From assembly GCA_937901915.1 (NCBI GenBank), contig CALGUD010000151.1, positions 1-64,000 on the forward strand: a stretch of 64,000 nucleotides of DNA, given 5' to 3'. The notes beneath the pieces were generated by a model. That model was not told the DNA's origin, did no database searches, and saw only the letters and a program-made list of their open reading frames with translations. A program made the translations under genes and the position numbers. Numbering within the stretch: position 1 is the first letter of the stretch; each line of letters opens with the position of its first letter. Origin of the DNA: an uncultured Flavobacteriaceae bacterium (GTDB lineage: Bacteria; Bacteroidota; Bacteroidia; Flavobacteriales; Flavobacteriaceae). Positions 1 through 7,679 of the stretch are shown here, piece after piece.

Positions 1-70
1 TATAATTTGAGTAAAATGTATAATTTAGAGCTGTACTAAAAATGGGGAGCCTTCAAGGTCACTACAAGCG

Positions 71-101
71 AAAACCGCACCAGGATTGGTGCGGTTTTTT
101 T
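71..101 (+). terminator. Rho-independent terminator
   Basis: An 11-bp perfect stem (72-82 paired with 87-97) closes a 4-base loop and runs into a T tract. It would end a plus-strand transcript that starts left of the window. The gene it serves is not visible. Confidence 0.8.
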
Positions 102-104
102 ATT

Positions 105-415
105 TCCCGGAGAAAACCAAAACTTGTTTTAAGTTTTCGGAGGGAAATAAAAAAAGCAAAGCCTTTGGCTTTGAGGTTGTCATTTGCACAAGGGGGGTAT
201 TCAGGATCACGGAGTAATCCTGTTGATAGAGCAAAGAAAAATTTGGTTATGCTCCATAAAATTCATCCTTCCCGTCTCATCCCGCCAAAGGAGTGAATAG
301 CAACTCATTGATTTAATTGTTCATGGTTCGGTTTAAATGTGACCCACACCGTTTAGTATATGGCATGGAAGATAGTAGAAGCAATGAGCTTTTAAAATGG
401 CATTGAGGCAAATCG
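105..415. other. Spacer without a recognisable gene
   Basis: An open frame spans 42-296, but it crosses the terminator hairpin and has no recognisable domain, so I do not call it a gene. The stretch has a small AGGAT/ATCCT hairpin near 204-222 and nothing else I can name. It lies beyond the stop codon of the minus-strand gene at 416-1096. Confidence 0.4.
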
Positions 416-1096
416 TTATGTTATATTTTTTATGACTAGTTCTAGAGCAAAGTCGTCTATTGTTATTTCGTTAAGTTTTCCGGGGTTAATACTCCAGTTT
501 TCAGCTATTTTAAGAAGACCTTCTTCATCACCTAAAAATTCTTCAAAATTTCTTTCAGTATTATACTTTATCATTTCTTCATCTCTCTCTCCCTCTAAAA
601 TATACTTTCGCCCTTTTTCACCAATGATTTTCTCAATATCAGTAGGCTCACCTTCGCTTTTTAGGACTTCGCCATCAGAAGTTGAAAAATCTCGTTCAAC
701 TATTTTGTTAACTATTTTTGTTATGTGAACAAAGTCAGAACTTCTATGAGTAGAATAGAAATGAACCTCTTCAAAGTTTTTAGATTTTATTTTCTCTAAA
801 TAAGGTTCGCCATATGCACATATTAAAAGGCACCAATTATTTATTGGTTTAATAAGTGAATAACCTCCATTATATCCATATTCAAGGCCGCTTTTAAAGT
901 TTGTAATTGATTTAACATCAAAGTCAGATTTGAGTTCATTCCATACTTTTTCAATGTCATTTGATTTTATAGCAAACCATGAACACTTGAAACCGAATTC
1001 AATTCCTGAAATCTTATTTGATTCAGTTGTGAAATCTATTTGTTTCTCTACTTTTTTCGGTACTTTTTTGTTAAATAATCGATCAAATAATCCCAT
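416..1096 (-). CDS. Hypothetical cytosolic protein (226 aa)
   Basis: I do not recognise the family. The protein opens with MGLFDRLFNKK, a start often seen in small uncharacterised Bacteroidota proteins. It has no signal peptide or membrane segment and is rich in Lys, Glu and aromatic residues, with an acidic C-terminal half. It is the leftmost of four minus-strand genes that look like accessory cargo. Its promoter is visible: a TATATTTG box on the minus strand at 1119-1126, about 22 bases before the ATG, within a 40-bp sequence repeated at 2611-2649. The short distance from box to ATG supports this start. A role such as immunity protein would be a guess. Confidence 0.6.
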   Translation of the reverse strand: MGLFDRLFNKKVPKKVEKQIDFTTESNKISGIEFGFKCSWFAIKSNDIEKVWNELKSDFDVKSITNFKSGLEYGYNGGYSLIKPINNWCLLICAYGEPYLEKIKSKNFEEVHFYSTHRSSDFVHITKIVNKIVERDFSTSDGEVLKSEGEPTDIEKIIGEKGRKYILEGERDEEMIKYNTERNFEEFLGDEEGLLKIAENWSINPGKLNEITIDDFALELVIKNIT

Positions 1097-1133
1097 TTTA
1101 TTGCATTTACTTTACTTTCAAATATAAGGTAAT
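1094..1133 (-). repeat. 40-bp promoter-bearing direct repeat, copy 1
   Basis: This segment recurs at 2611-2649 with one substitution and one single-base indel. Read on the minus strand it contains TATATTTG (1119-1126), a match to the Bacteroidota -7 consensus TAnnTTTG. In this copy the end of the repeat includes the ATG of the gene at 416-1096, so it acts as that gene's promoter and leader. The two copies bracket the GNAT and toxin-antitoxin genes. Confidence 0.75.
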
Positions 1134-1180
1134 CTTCTAAATTAAGACTTCCCAATTACTCGGGATTAGTTGTGTATTGG

Positions 1181-1708
1181 TTACTGCTGTTGTAGCCAGA
1201 TATTTTTTTCGAGTTCATATCTTCTATCTGTACAATTATCTCTTTCGTTAAAAAACTCTTTAACAGGCGTCATAAATTTACCCAAAATTTTTACCGAGCC
1301 AACATTCGCAATATTTACATCCGCTGTAACTTTGTTTACATTCATTTGCACAAAATAATATTCCAACATTCCTTTAGTCGTCTCTGTTCCGTATCCTTTT
1401 CCCCAATAATTTGCTCTAAAACGATATCCCAATTCTTTTTCGCCGTCTTCATTTATAAGAAACAGGGCAAGTCCAATCATTTCAGGATTCCCTTTTTCAT
1501 ATATTCCACAAGTACATTTTTGAGTATTTAAATCACTTAAATTTAAATTCAAACTTTTGTTAAATCTATCTGTTACTTGATTTTCCGTCAATGTTTTTTG
1601 AGGAATAAGTTCTAAAATTTTTGGGTCAGTAAATAGTTCGGCGAAGTATTTCTTATCTACACTTTTTAAACGTCTAATAATTAATCTTTCGGTTTCAAAT
1701 ATTTTCAT
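1181..1708 (-). CDS. GNAT family N-acetyltransferase (RimJ/RimL type)
   Basis: This is a predicted acetyl-CoA-dependent N-acetyltransferase of 175 aa, a normal length for the RimJ/RimL-like group. The start MKIFETERLIIRRL is the typical first strand of the family. The region LGYRFRANYWGKGYGTE (about residues 92-108) carries the acetyl-CoA pyrophosphate-binding motif, here WGKGYGTE, followed by the NVGSVKILGKF helix. There is no signal peptide, so it is cytosolic. The substrate cannot be inferred; relatives acetylate ribosomal proteins, small molecules or antibiotics. It lies between hypothetical and toxin-antitoxin genes, a common setting for GNATs in accessory DNA. Confidence 0.88.
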   Translation of the reverse strand: MKIFETERLIIRRLKSVDKKYFAELFTDPKILELIPQKTLTENQVTDRFNKSLNLNLSDLNTQKCTCGIYEKGNPEMIGLALFLINEDGEKELGYRFRANYWGKGYGTETTKGMLEYYFVQMNVNKVTADVNIANVGSVKILGKFMTPVKEFFNERDNCTDRRYELEKNIWLQQQ

Positions 1709-1735
1709 TTTACGATATGCTATGTTTTAATTGGC

Positions 1736-1865
1736 TAAAACGTTTGGTGTAACACCCGTGCTGAATTATATGTACTTCGCTTGCAAGTACTAAAGATTGC
1801 AAAAAGCAGAAAACTTGCTATCACCTCTGAAGCCCGCAGGAATATTACACAATGTTATGCTATTT
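1736..1865. repeat. Fold-back spacer element resembling an integron attC site
   Basis: The left end reads GCTAAAACGTTTGGTGTAAC and the right end reads TTACACAATGTTATGC, so the outer arms are imperfect inverted repeats around about 100 bases. GTTATGC at the right is a variant of the attC core GTTRRRY. The spacer separates the GNAT gene from the PIN toxin. No integrase gene is in the window, so assignment to an integron is an inference; it may be another kind of small foldable repeat. Confidence 0.35.
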
Positions 1866-1869
1866 GGGC

Positions 1870-2301
1870 TTATTTTTTGTCAGACTTAATTATTTTGCTG
1901 AAATTGTCCGCTGCAACTATTAAGGTTTTATCAAATTTTCCAATTGATAACAAATCTTTGTCTCCGGTAACTAAATAGTCAGCCTTCGTTTCTTTCGATA
2001 ACGCTAAAAGAAAATCGTCCTTGGGATCTCTGCAAATTGATTCAATTTTTTCAATTGAATGATGAATAGCAATTAATTTCAGTAGCTCAATAAAATCTTG
2101 TACTTTTTCCGGCGGAAAATATTTTCTCAGTTTAGGACGGCTGGTTACATCTACTATCTCTTCAATAAGTTCATCAGAGATGATAATTCGTATATTCTGA
2201 TTCGCTATGAATGATTTTAAAGGGCTTAATTTTTTACCTATTAAAAAGCTGATCCAAATGTTAGTATCAATTACAATCTTAGGCTTTCTTTTTCCTGGCA
2301 T
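1870..2301 (-). CDS. PIN-domain toxin of a type II toxin-antitoxin system
   Basis: This is a predicted single-strand-specific ribonuclease of the PIN family (143 aa) that would cleave RNA when not bound by its antitoxin. The fold's acidic metal-binding residues are visible: Asp12 in IVIDTN, the acidic pair in CRDPKDDF near residue 92, and Asp in VTGDKDLL near 111. Length and layout fit the 'putative toxin-antitoxin toxin, PIN family' group. The ATG overlaps the end of the upstream antitoxin gene by 23 bases, as expected for translational coupling of the pair. Autorepression by the complex is usual for such pairs but no operator was identified here. Confidence 0.85.
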   Translation of the reverse strand: MPGKRKPKIVIDTNIWISFLIGKKLSPLKSFIANQNIRIIISDELIEEIVDVTSRPKLRKYFPPEKVQDFIELLKLIAIHHSIEKIESICRDPKDDFLLALSKETKADYLVTGDKDLLSIGKFDKTLIVAADNFSKIIKSDKK

Positions 2302-2515
2302 TTCGAGCAGCTCTTACAAATTCAACCTCTTTGTCAATGTCAGATTGACTCAACTCCGTTGTTTTAAATGCTTCTAAAATCTCTGTTAATTTAGAATCAA
2401 CCGTCTCTTTTTCAAGCTCTTTTGACAGTTTTATTTTCTGTTTTGAAGGTAGTTGTTTTACCAGTTCTAAAATTTGGTTGAAATTAAGCGATATGTTAAA
2501 GCTTTCCGTTTTCAT
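2279..2515 (-). CDS. Antitoxin partner of the PIN toxin
   Basis: This 78-aa Lys/Glu-rich helical protein ends in a basic RKKKA tail. It has a sequence (about residues 15-45) typical of short antitoxins that pair with PIN toxins, in which a hydrophobic N-terminal helix is followed by a KQKIKLSKEL segment. I do not recognise a specific DNA-binding fold. The assignment rests mainly on its size and its 23-base overlap with the toxin gene. It is the first gene of the pair, the usual order. Confidence 0.72.
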   Translation of the reverse strand: MKTESFNISLNFNQILELVKQLPSKQKIKLSKELEKETVDSKLTEILEAFKTTELSQSDIDKEVEFVRAARNARKKKA

Positions 2516-2610
2516 TGTTTTGTAATTCTACCTAAATATACAATTTTTAATTCTGAATGGTTGCAGAAATTTTTGTAATAAGCCAATTGAGTCTAACGTG
2601 TTTATAAATG

Positions 2611-2649
2611 CATTTTATTGCGTTTACTTACTTTCAAATATAAGGTAAT
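2611..2649 (-). repeat. 40-bp promoter-bearing direct repeat, copy 2
   Basis: This is the second copy of the segment at 1094-1133, again with TATATTTG on the minus strand (2635-2642). Here it faces a spacer (2516-2610) that contains GTTAGAC, a perfect match to the attC core GTTRRRY, at 2590-2596 on the minus strand. The next gene in that direction is the antitoxin, about 95 bases away. Confidence 0.7.
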
Positions 2650-2730
2650 ATTTTTAACAAGTCAGGCGCACTGGCAATAGTAGTTAAATTGCTATTACTC
2701 CCATGCATAGGGAGGAGTTTTTATTTATTG

Positions 2731-3774
2731 TTATCTAAGACTATAATGGATTTCCGATAATCCTTTCAATGTTTCGGCGGCATATTCCGGGGTAATATCT
2801 CTTTGTGGAGTTGCGAACATCTCATAACCAACCATAAACTTTTTAACCTCTGCAGATCTTAATAAAGGAGGGTAAAACATCATGTGAAAATGCCATTCGG
2901 GATGATCTTCTCCGTCCGTTGGACTTTGATGTATACCTGAAGAATAGGGGAAAGAAATTTCAAAAAGATTATCATATCGTATAGTCAGTTTTTTGATGAT
3001 ATCGGCAAATGCCTTTTCTTCCTTCGTATCCAACTGTCCTATATTTTGATAATGGTTAACAGGAATGATCATAGTTTCATACGGCCACACCGCCCAAAAA
3101 GGAACCAAAGCCACGAAGTGGTCATTCCGCATCAGTATCCTCTCACCCGATGCAAGTTCCTGCTTTAGGTATGCTCCGAGTAGACTCTTTTTATGCTTTG
3201 TCCAATACTCTTTAAACTGGCTGTTTTTTTTCAGAATTTCAACGGGAATAGAGCGATGCGACCAGATCTGGCCATGAGGGTGCGGATTACTACAACCCAT
3301 AATAGCCCCTTTGTTTTCAAATATCTGGACATAGTTAATACCTTCTTTTTTCCCCAATTCCTTATATTCTTCTTTCCAGAGTTGTACAACCTCAGTTATT
3401 GATTCTACGCTCATTAAAGGAAGTGTCAACGAATGATCCGGTGAAAAGCATATCACCTTGCACATTCCTGATTCGGATTCTGAGATCAGTAAGCCGTCCT
3501 GATTTTGTTCATGGGGGGTATCCGGCAAAATCGCTGAAAAATCATTATCAAAACTGTATGTGCTTTTGTAGTCTGGATTTACTTCTCCGCCGGCCCTTAA
3601 ATTTCCCGGACATAAATAACAATCTTTGTCATACGATACAGGGGCTGATACTTTTACCTGGTCTTTTTTTCCCTGCCAGGGTCTTTTTGTCCGGTGCGGG
3701 GATACCAAAATCCACTCCCCGGTTAATATATTATACCGACGATGCGGATATTTATTGATCTGATTTGTATTCAT
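2731..3774 (-). CDS. galT: UDP-glucose--hexose-1-phosphate uridylyltransferase
   Basis: GalT transfers UMP between UDP-glucose and galactose 1-phosphate in the Leloir pathway, in the cytosol. The 347-aa length is normal. The catalytic motif GCSNPHPHGQIW is intact, with the HPH pair at 165 and 167, close to the Escherichia coli positions 164 and 166. The N-terminal RRYNILTGEWILVSPHR and the C-terminal PEWHFHMMFYPP, with metal-binding histidines, are also typical. galK and galE are not in the window. It is transcribed away from a secreted GH2 beta-galactosidase across a 600-base shared spacer. The pairing suggests that galactose released by GH2 is fed into central metabolism. Confidence 0.95.
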   Translation of the reverse strand: MNTNQINKYPHRRYNILTGEWILVSPHRTKRPWQGKKDQVKVSAPVSYDKDCYLCPGNLRAGGEVNPDYKSTYSFDNDFSAILPDTPHEQNQDGLLISESESGMCKVICFSPDHSLTLPLMSVESITEVVQLWKEEYKELGKKEGINYVQIFENKGAIMGCSNPHPHGQIWSHRSIPVEILKKNSQFKEYWTKHKKSLLGAYLKQELASGERILMRNDHFVALVPFWAVWPYETMIIPVNHYQNIGQLDTKEEKAFADIIKKLTIRYDNLFEISFPYSSGIHQSPTDGEDHPEWHFHMMFYPPLLRSAEVKKFMVGYEMFATPQRDITPEYAAETLKGLSEIHYSLR

Positions 3775-3960
3775 TATTTAACTGATTTTGCACCATTACT
3801 GATATTAATGAGAAAAGGTATCAAATAAATTGAAGATTTATTCAAAAAGCTTGGTGCTTTTCCATAATCATTAGTATATTCTTTATGATATTATGTAGTA
3901 CAACTTCCAAAACTACCACCATCACCATCATTCCTTGCTTTGGTTTTATGTCAAATATAA

Positions 3961-3981
3961 TAAATGTATTTTATACACTTA
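3961..3981. promoter_or_regulatory. 21-bp palindrome, candidate operator (galT/GH2 spacer)
   Basis: TAAATGTA and TACACTTA arms (7 of 8 complementary) are separated by 5 bases. A perfect version with the same arm length and spacer lies at 24466-24486 before the GH127 gene. The site sits between the divergent galT (ATG at 3774) and GH2 (ATG at 4372) genes. The rest of the 3775-4371 spacer holds a stretch of CCACCATCACCATCA and no gene I can support. Confidence 0.5.
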
Positions 3982-4371
3982 TTATCTGTTAAATTATATT
4001 TTGTTTTATTTTTGATGTTATTAACAAGGTATAGAAAAAACAATTAATTGATTATTATTCCAATAACGACAAAAGACTCCATAGTTTTTGTACAAGAAAC
4101 TATTTGTCAAAAAAAACTGGATTCACGCAATTTCATAAAAAAAGCATTGTCCTTATACGTCTTAAAGAAATTAGACGAAAAGGACAAAAGTTCATCCAGG
4201 AGAGGGGCTTATCTTTATCAATTTGATTACAAAAATTACAGAAGAAGCTGCTTCTTGGCTATGATTTTGTAATATAAAATTATTTCAGATACTTAATATG
4301 TATGCAGGAAGCGTTATAAAAAGAATAATTTGATCTTTAAACCGAGAAGTCTTTAATTTAAAAAAGTAAAA

Positions 4372-7300
4372 ATGAGAAAAGTAATATTCACCTGTTTTGC
4401 GATCATTTTAATGTATGTCTCAGGCACAGCCCAAAAGAACAATGTAACAAACGAATGGGAAAACCCGGAAGTGTTTGAGTACAATAAAATTGCAGCAAGA
4501 AGCTCCTTTATTTTTTATGAGAATTATCAATTGGCAGAGCAGAACGATCCTCATAAATCCAATCTATATAAAAGTTTAAATGGAAACTGGAAGTTTCACC
4601 TGGTTAAAAAACCTTCCGAAAGGCCTACAGATTTTTTTCACACAGATTTAAATACAACCGATTGGAAAGAAATACCGGTCCCTTCCAATTGGGAATTGCA
4701 AGGGTACGATATTCCCATTTACACTAATGTCGTATATCCTTTTCCTAAAAACCCTCCATACATAGAAGATGATTACAACCCGGTGGGTACCTACCGAAAA
4801 GTTTTTAATATTCCGGCAGACTGGCAAAAAAAGGAAATTATTTTACATTTTGGATCTATATCGGGATATGCACAAATTTATGTGAATGGAAAAGAGGTAG
4901 GCATGACCAAAGCCGCTAAAACCCCGGCAGAATTTAATATTACCAAATACCTTAATGAAAGTAATAATGTATTGGCAGTGCAGGTATTTCGTTGGCATGA
5001 CGGTAGTTATATAGAAGATCAGGATTTTTGGAGGCTTAGTGGAATAGAACGAGATGTTTATTTACAGGCTTTACCTAAAACAGCCATTTGGGATTATTTT
5101 ATGCAAAGTAGTTTAGACGCTAACTACACTACAGGTATATTTAATTTGAATGTTGAAATTAAGAGATTTGAAAGGAATCAAATAGATAAACCTTCCCTGA
5201 AATTCAGGTTAACCGATCCGGATGGAAAGGAAGTTTTTTCAGAAGTTAAAGTGCTGTCAAAAGATGAAAAATCTGTGTACTTTTCAGGAAAGGTGAAAAA
5301 TGTACTGAGATGGAACAATGAGCATCCCAATTTATATGAGTATTCTATAAGCTTAATTGACAGTGAAGGAAGAGACTTAGGTGTAGTAGCAGGTGAAACC
5401 GGATTCAGAAAAGTCGAGATTAAAGATGCACAGTTGATGGTCAATGGATTACCGATAACCGTTAAAGGTGTTAATCTTCATGAGCATCATGGAATAAAAG
5501 GGCATGTTCCGGATAAGGAAACCATGTTAAGAGATGTACAGTTAATGAAACAAAATAACATCAATGCAATAAGAATGAGCCACTATCCTCACGATTCATA
5601 TATGTATGAACTTGCAGATAAATATGGATTGTATGTTGTTGATGAAGCCAATATAGAGACGCACCATATGGGTGCCGAATGGCAGGGTAATTTTGATAAA
5701 ACCAGGCATCCTGCATATTTGCCACAATGGGCACCGGCGCATATGGATCGTGTAAAGAGAATGCTGGAGCTAAATAAAAATCATGCTTCAATCATACTTT
5801 GGTCTATGGGTAACGAATGTGGGAACGGGCCTGTTTTTTATGATGCTTACAAATGGATAAAAGAACGTGACACTACCAGGTATGTAGCATTTGAACAGGC
5901 AGGTGAAAATGAAAATACCGATATAGTCTCACCGATGTATCCCTCCATAAAGTCTATGAAATCTTATGCGGAGTCTGATAAATCACGGCCTTATATTATG
6001 TGCGAATACTCCCATGCTATGGGGAACAGTAATGGGAATTTTCAGGAGTATTGGGATATAATTAACAGCAGTAAGCATATGCAGGGAGGATTTATCTGGG
6101 ATTGGGTAGATCAGGGGTTGAAAGCTGAAACGGAAGATGGTAGATTTTACTGGGCGTACGGGGGCGATTTAGGAGGCCAGGATTTGCAAAATGATGAAAA
6201 TTTTTGTGCGAACGGGCTGGTTGCAACAGACCGAATACCCCATCCGGGTTTACAAGAAGTTAAAAAAGTATACCAGGATATAGATTTTAGCTTTGATAAG
6301 AATACTATCACGGTTAAGAATAAACTTAATTTTACCGACTTAAGTAAATTTACCTTTAAGTGGCAGCTATTGGACGATGGAGAGATAATTACCGAGGGAA
6401 CTTTTAATTTGAAAACCGTACCTAATGGTACTGATGAAGTGAATGTTAATATCCCTTCATTACAGAATAAAGAGTACTATTTAAATGTTTTTGCATATAC
6501 TAATGAAGCTGATGAATTAGTCCCTGCTAATCATGAAGTAGCAAGAGAACAATTTTCAATTGGAAATAGAGATTATTTTGCATCAAAAACAAATAATAGT
6601 TTAACAAAGGGCTTAACACATTCTGTTAAAGATAGTATCCTATCTTTTGCAACCGACAAGATTAAAGGTAAAATTGATCTTACAACCGGGAAATTGACCA
6701 ATTACATGAGTGATAACCCGGACAATTCTGAATACTTTATTCAATATCCTGAACCGTTTTTCTGGAGAGCACCAACCGATAATGATTTTGGTAATCAAAT
6801 GCCGGAAAAATTAAAAGTATGGCGTACTGTTCATGAAAAAAGAAAAGTTAAGAGTGCTTTTATTGAGGAAAAAGACAAGGATGGAGTTTCCGTTACATTT
6901 AATTTTGAATTGGGGGATAGTATAAGTGTACCGTACAAAACAATCTATTTTATAAAAGAGGATGGAGACATCAGAGTTACATCCAGTATAGATAAAACAG
7001 GTAAAGATTTACCCGAAATACCCCGATTTGGGATGAGGATGGTTCTCTCTAAAGAGTATGAAAAATTAAATTATTATGGACGAGGCCCCTGGGAAAATTA
7101 CAGTGACAGGAAAACGGCTTCATTTATGGGAATTTATGAAGATAAAATAAGCAATCAATATACATGGACCTATATCAGGCCCCAGGAAGCAGGTTATAAA
7201 ACAGATGTTCGCTGGCTAGAGTTAAAAGATGATAAAGGAAAGGGAATTAGGATTGAGGGAGAGCAACCATTAGGCTTCAGTGCTATGGACGTTTCAACTG

Positions 7301-7503
7301 AAAGCCTGGATTCGGGGGCTTCTAAAGCTCAAAGACATCCTACGGACATTAAGGTGGAAGATAAAATTTATTTGCATGTTGATTTAAAGCAAAGAGGCGT
7401 AGGTGGTGATAATAGTTGGGGAGCATTGCCACATGATCCGTATCGTCTACTAGGTGATGTATATAGCTACAGCTACACAATTTCCTTGTTAAGTAAGGAA
7501 TGA
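4372..7503 (+). CDS. Secreted GH2 beta-galactosidase (LacZ type)
   Basis: This is a retaining glycoside hydrolase of family 2, predicted to release terminal beta-galactose. A signal peptide (about residues 1-20, ending GTAQ) places it in the periplasm or at the cell surface. The order is jelly-roll sugar-binding domain, Ig-like domain, TIM barrel, Ig-like domain, and a LacZ-type small-chain domain at the C-terminus. The acid/base Glu482 is in WSMGNECGNG and the nucleophile Glu545 in CEYSHAMGNS, both as in LacZ. The 1043-aa length matches LacZ. It stands alone, divergent from galT and convergent with the macroglobulin gene. Other GH2 activities are possible, but the LacZ-like motifs and galT favour galactosidase. 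Confidence 0.92.
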   Translation: MRKVIFTCFAIILMYVSGTAQKNNVTNEWENPEVFEYNKIAARSSFIFYENYQLAEQNDPHKSNLYKSLNGNWKFHLVKKPSERPTDFFHTDLNTTDWKEIPVPSNWELQGYDIPIYTNVVYPFPKNPPYIEDDYNPVGTYRKVFNIPADWQKKEIILHFGSISGYAQIYVNGKEVGMTKAAKTPAEFNITKYLNESNNVLAVQVFRWHDGSYIEDQDFWRLSGIERDVYLQALPKTAIWDYFMQSSLDANYTTGIFNLNVEIKRFERNQIDKPSLKFRLTDPDGKEVFSEVKVLSKDEKSVYFSGKVKNVLRWNNEHPNLYEYSISLIDSEGRDLGVVAGETGFRKVEIKDAQLMVNGLPITVKGVNLHEHHGIKGHVPDKETMLRDVQLMKQNNINAIRMSHYPHDSYMYELADKYGLYVVDEANIETHHMGAEWQGNFDKTRHPAYLPQWAPAHMDRVKRMLELNKNHASIILWSMGNECGNGPVFYDAYKWIKERDTTRYVAFEQAGENENTDIVSPMYPSIKSMKSYAESDKSRPYIMCEYSHAMGNSNGNFQEYWDIINSSKHMQGGFIWDWVDQGLKAETEDGRFYWAYGGDLGGQDLQNDENFCANGLVATDRIPHPGLQEVKKVYQDIDFSFDKNTITVKNKLNFTDLSKFTFKWQLLDDGEIITEGTFNLKTVPNGTDEVNVNIPSLQNKEYYLNVFAYTNEADELVPANHEVAREQFSIGNRDYFASKTNNSLTKGLTHSVKDSILSFATDKIKGKIDLTTGKLTNYMSDNPDNSEYFIQYPEPFFWRAPTDNDFGNQMPEKLKVWRTVHEKRKVKSAFIEEKDKDGVSVTFNFELGDSISVPYKTIYFIKEDGDIRVTSSIDKTGKDLPEIPRFGMRMVLSKEYEKLNYYGRGPWENYSDRKTASFMGIYEDKISNQYTWTYIRPQEAGYKTDVRWLELKDDKGKGIRIEGEQPLGFSAMDVSTESLDSGASKAQRHPTDIKVEDKIYLHVDLKQRGVGGDNSWGALPHDPYRLLGDVYSYSYTISLLSKE

Positions 7504-7626
7504 CAGTGGGACTTTAATAATTTATAAGTTCCGTAAAGTTTTGTTGTAGATCAAAATGTCCAATCATTTTAGCAATGAATAAATTAAAACAAATATTTCT
7601 GTAAGAGGAATTTAATTAGTCCATAC

Positions 7627-7668
7627 AAGAGGGATGTCTTGAGTTTTTTAAGACACCCTCTTTATATA
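7627..7668. terminator. Bidirectional terminator between convergent genes
   Basis: A long stem (7627-7640 with 7650-7663) encloses a T-rich loop and has A- and T-rich flanks on both sides. It lies between the end of the GH2 gene and the end of the minus-strand macroglobulin gene, and could stop transcription from either. Confidence 0.75.
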
Positions 7669-7679
7669 TGAACGAAAGC

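Noticed and set aside
42..296. 84-aa open frame on the plus strand
   Set aside because: It runs through a terminator hairpin and has no recognisable domain, RBS or neighbour relation.
4048..4272. 74-aa open frame before the GH2 gene
   Set aside because: No family resemblance, signal peptide or RBS-like context; likely chance frame in the divergent spacer.
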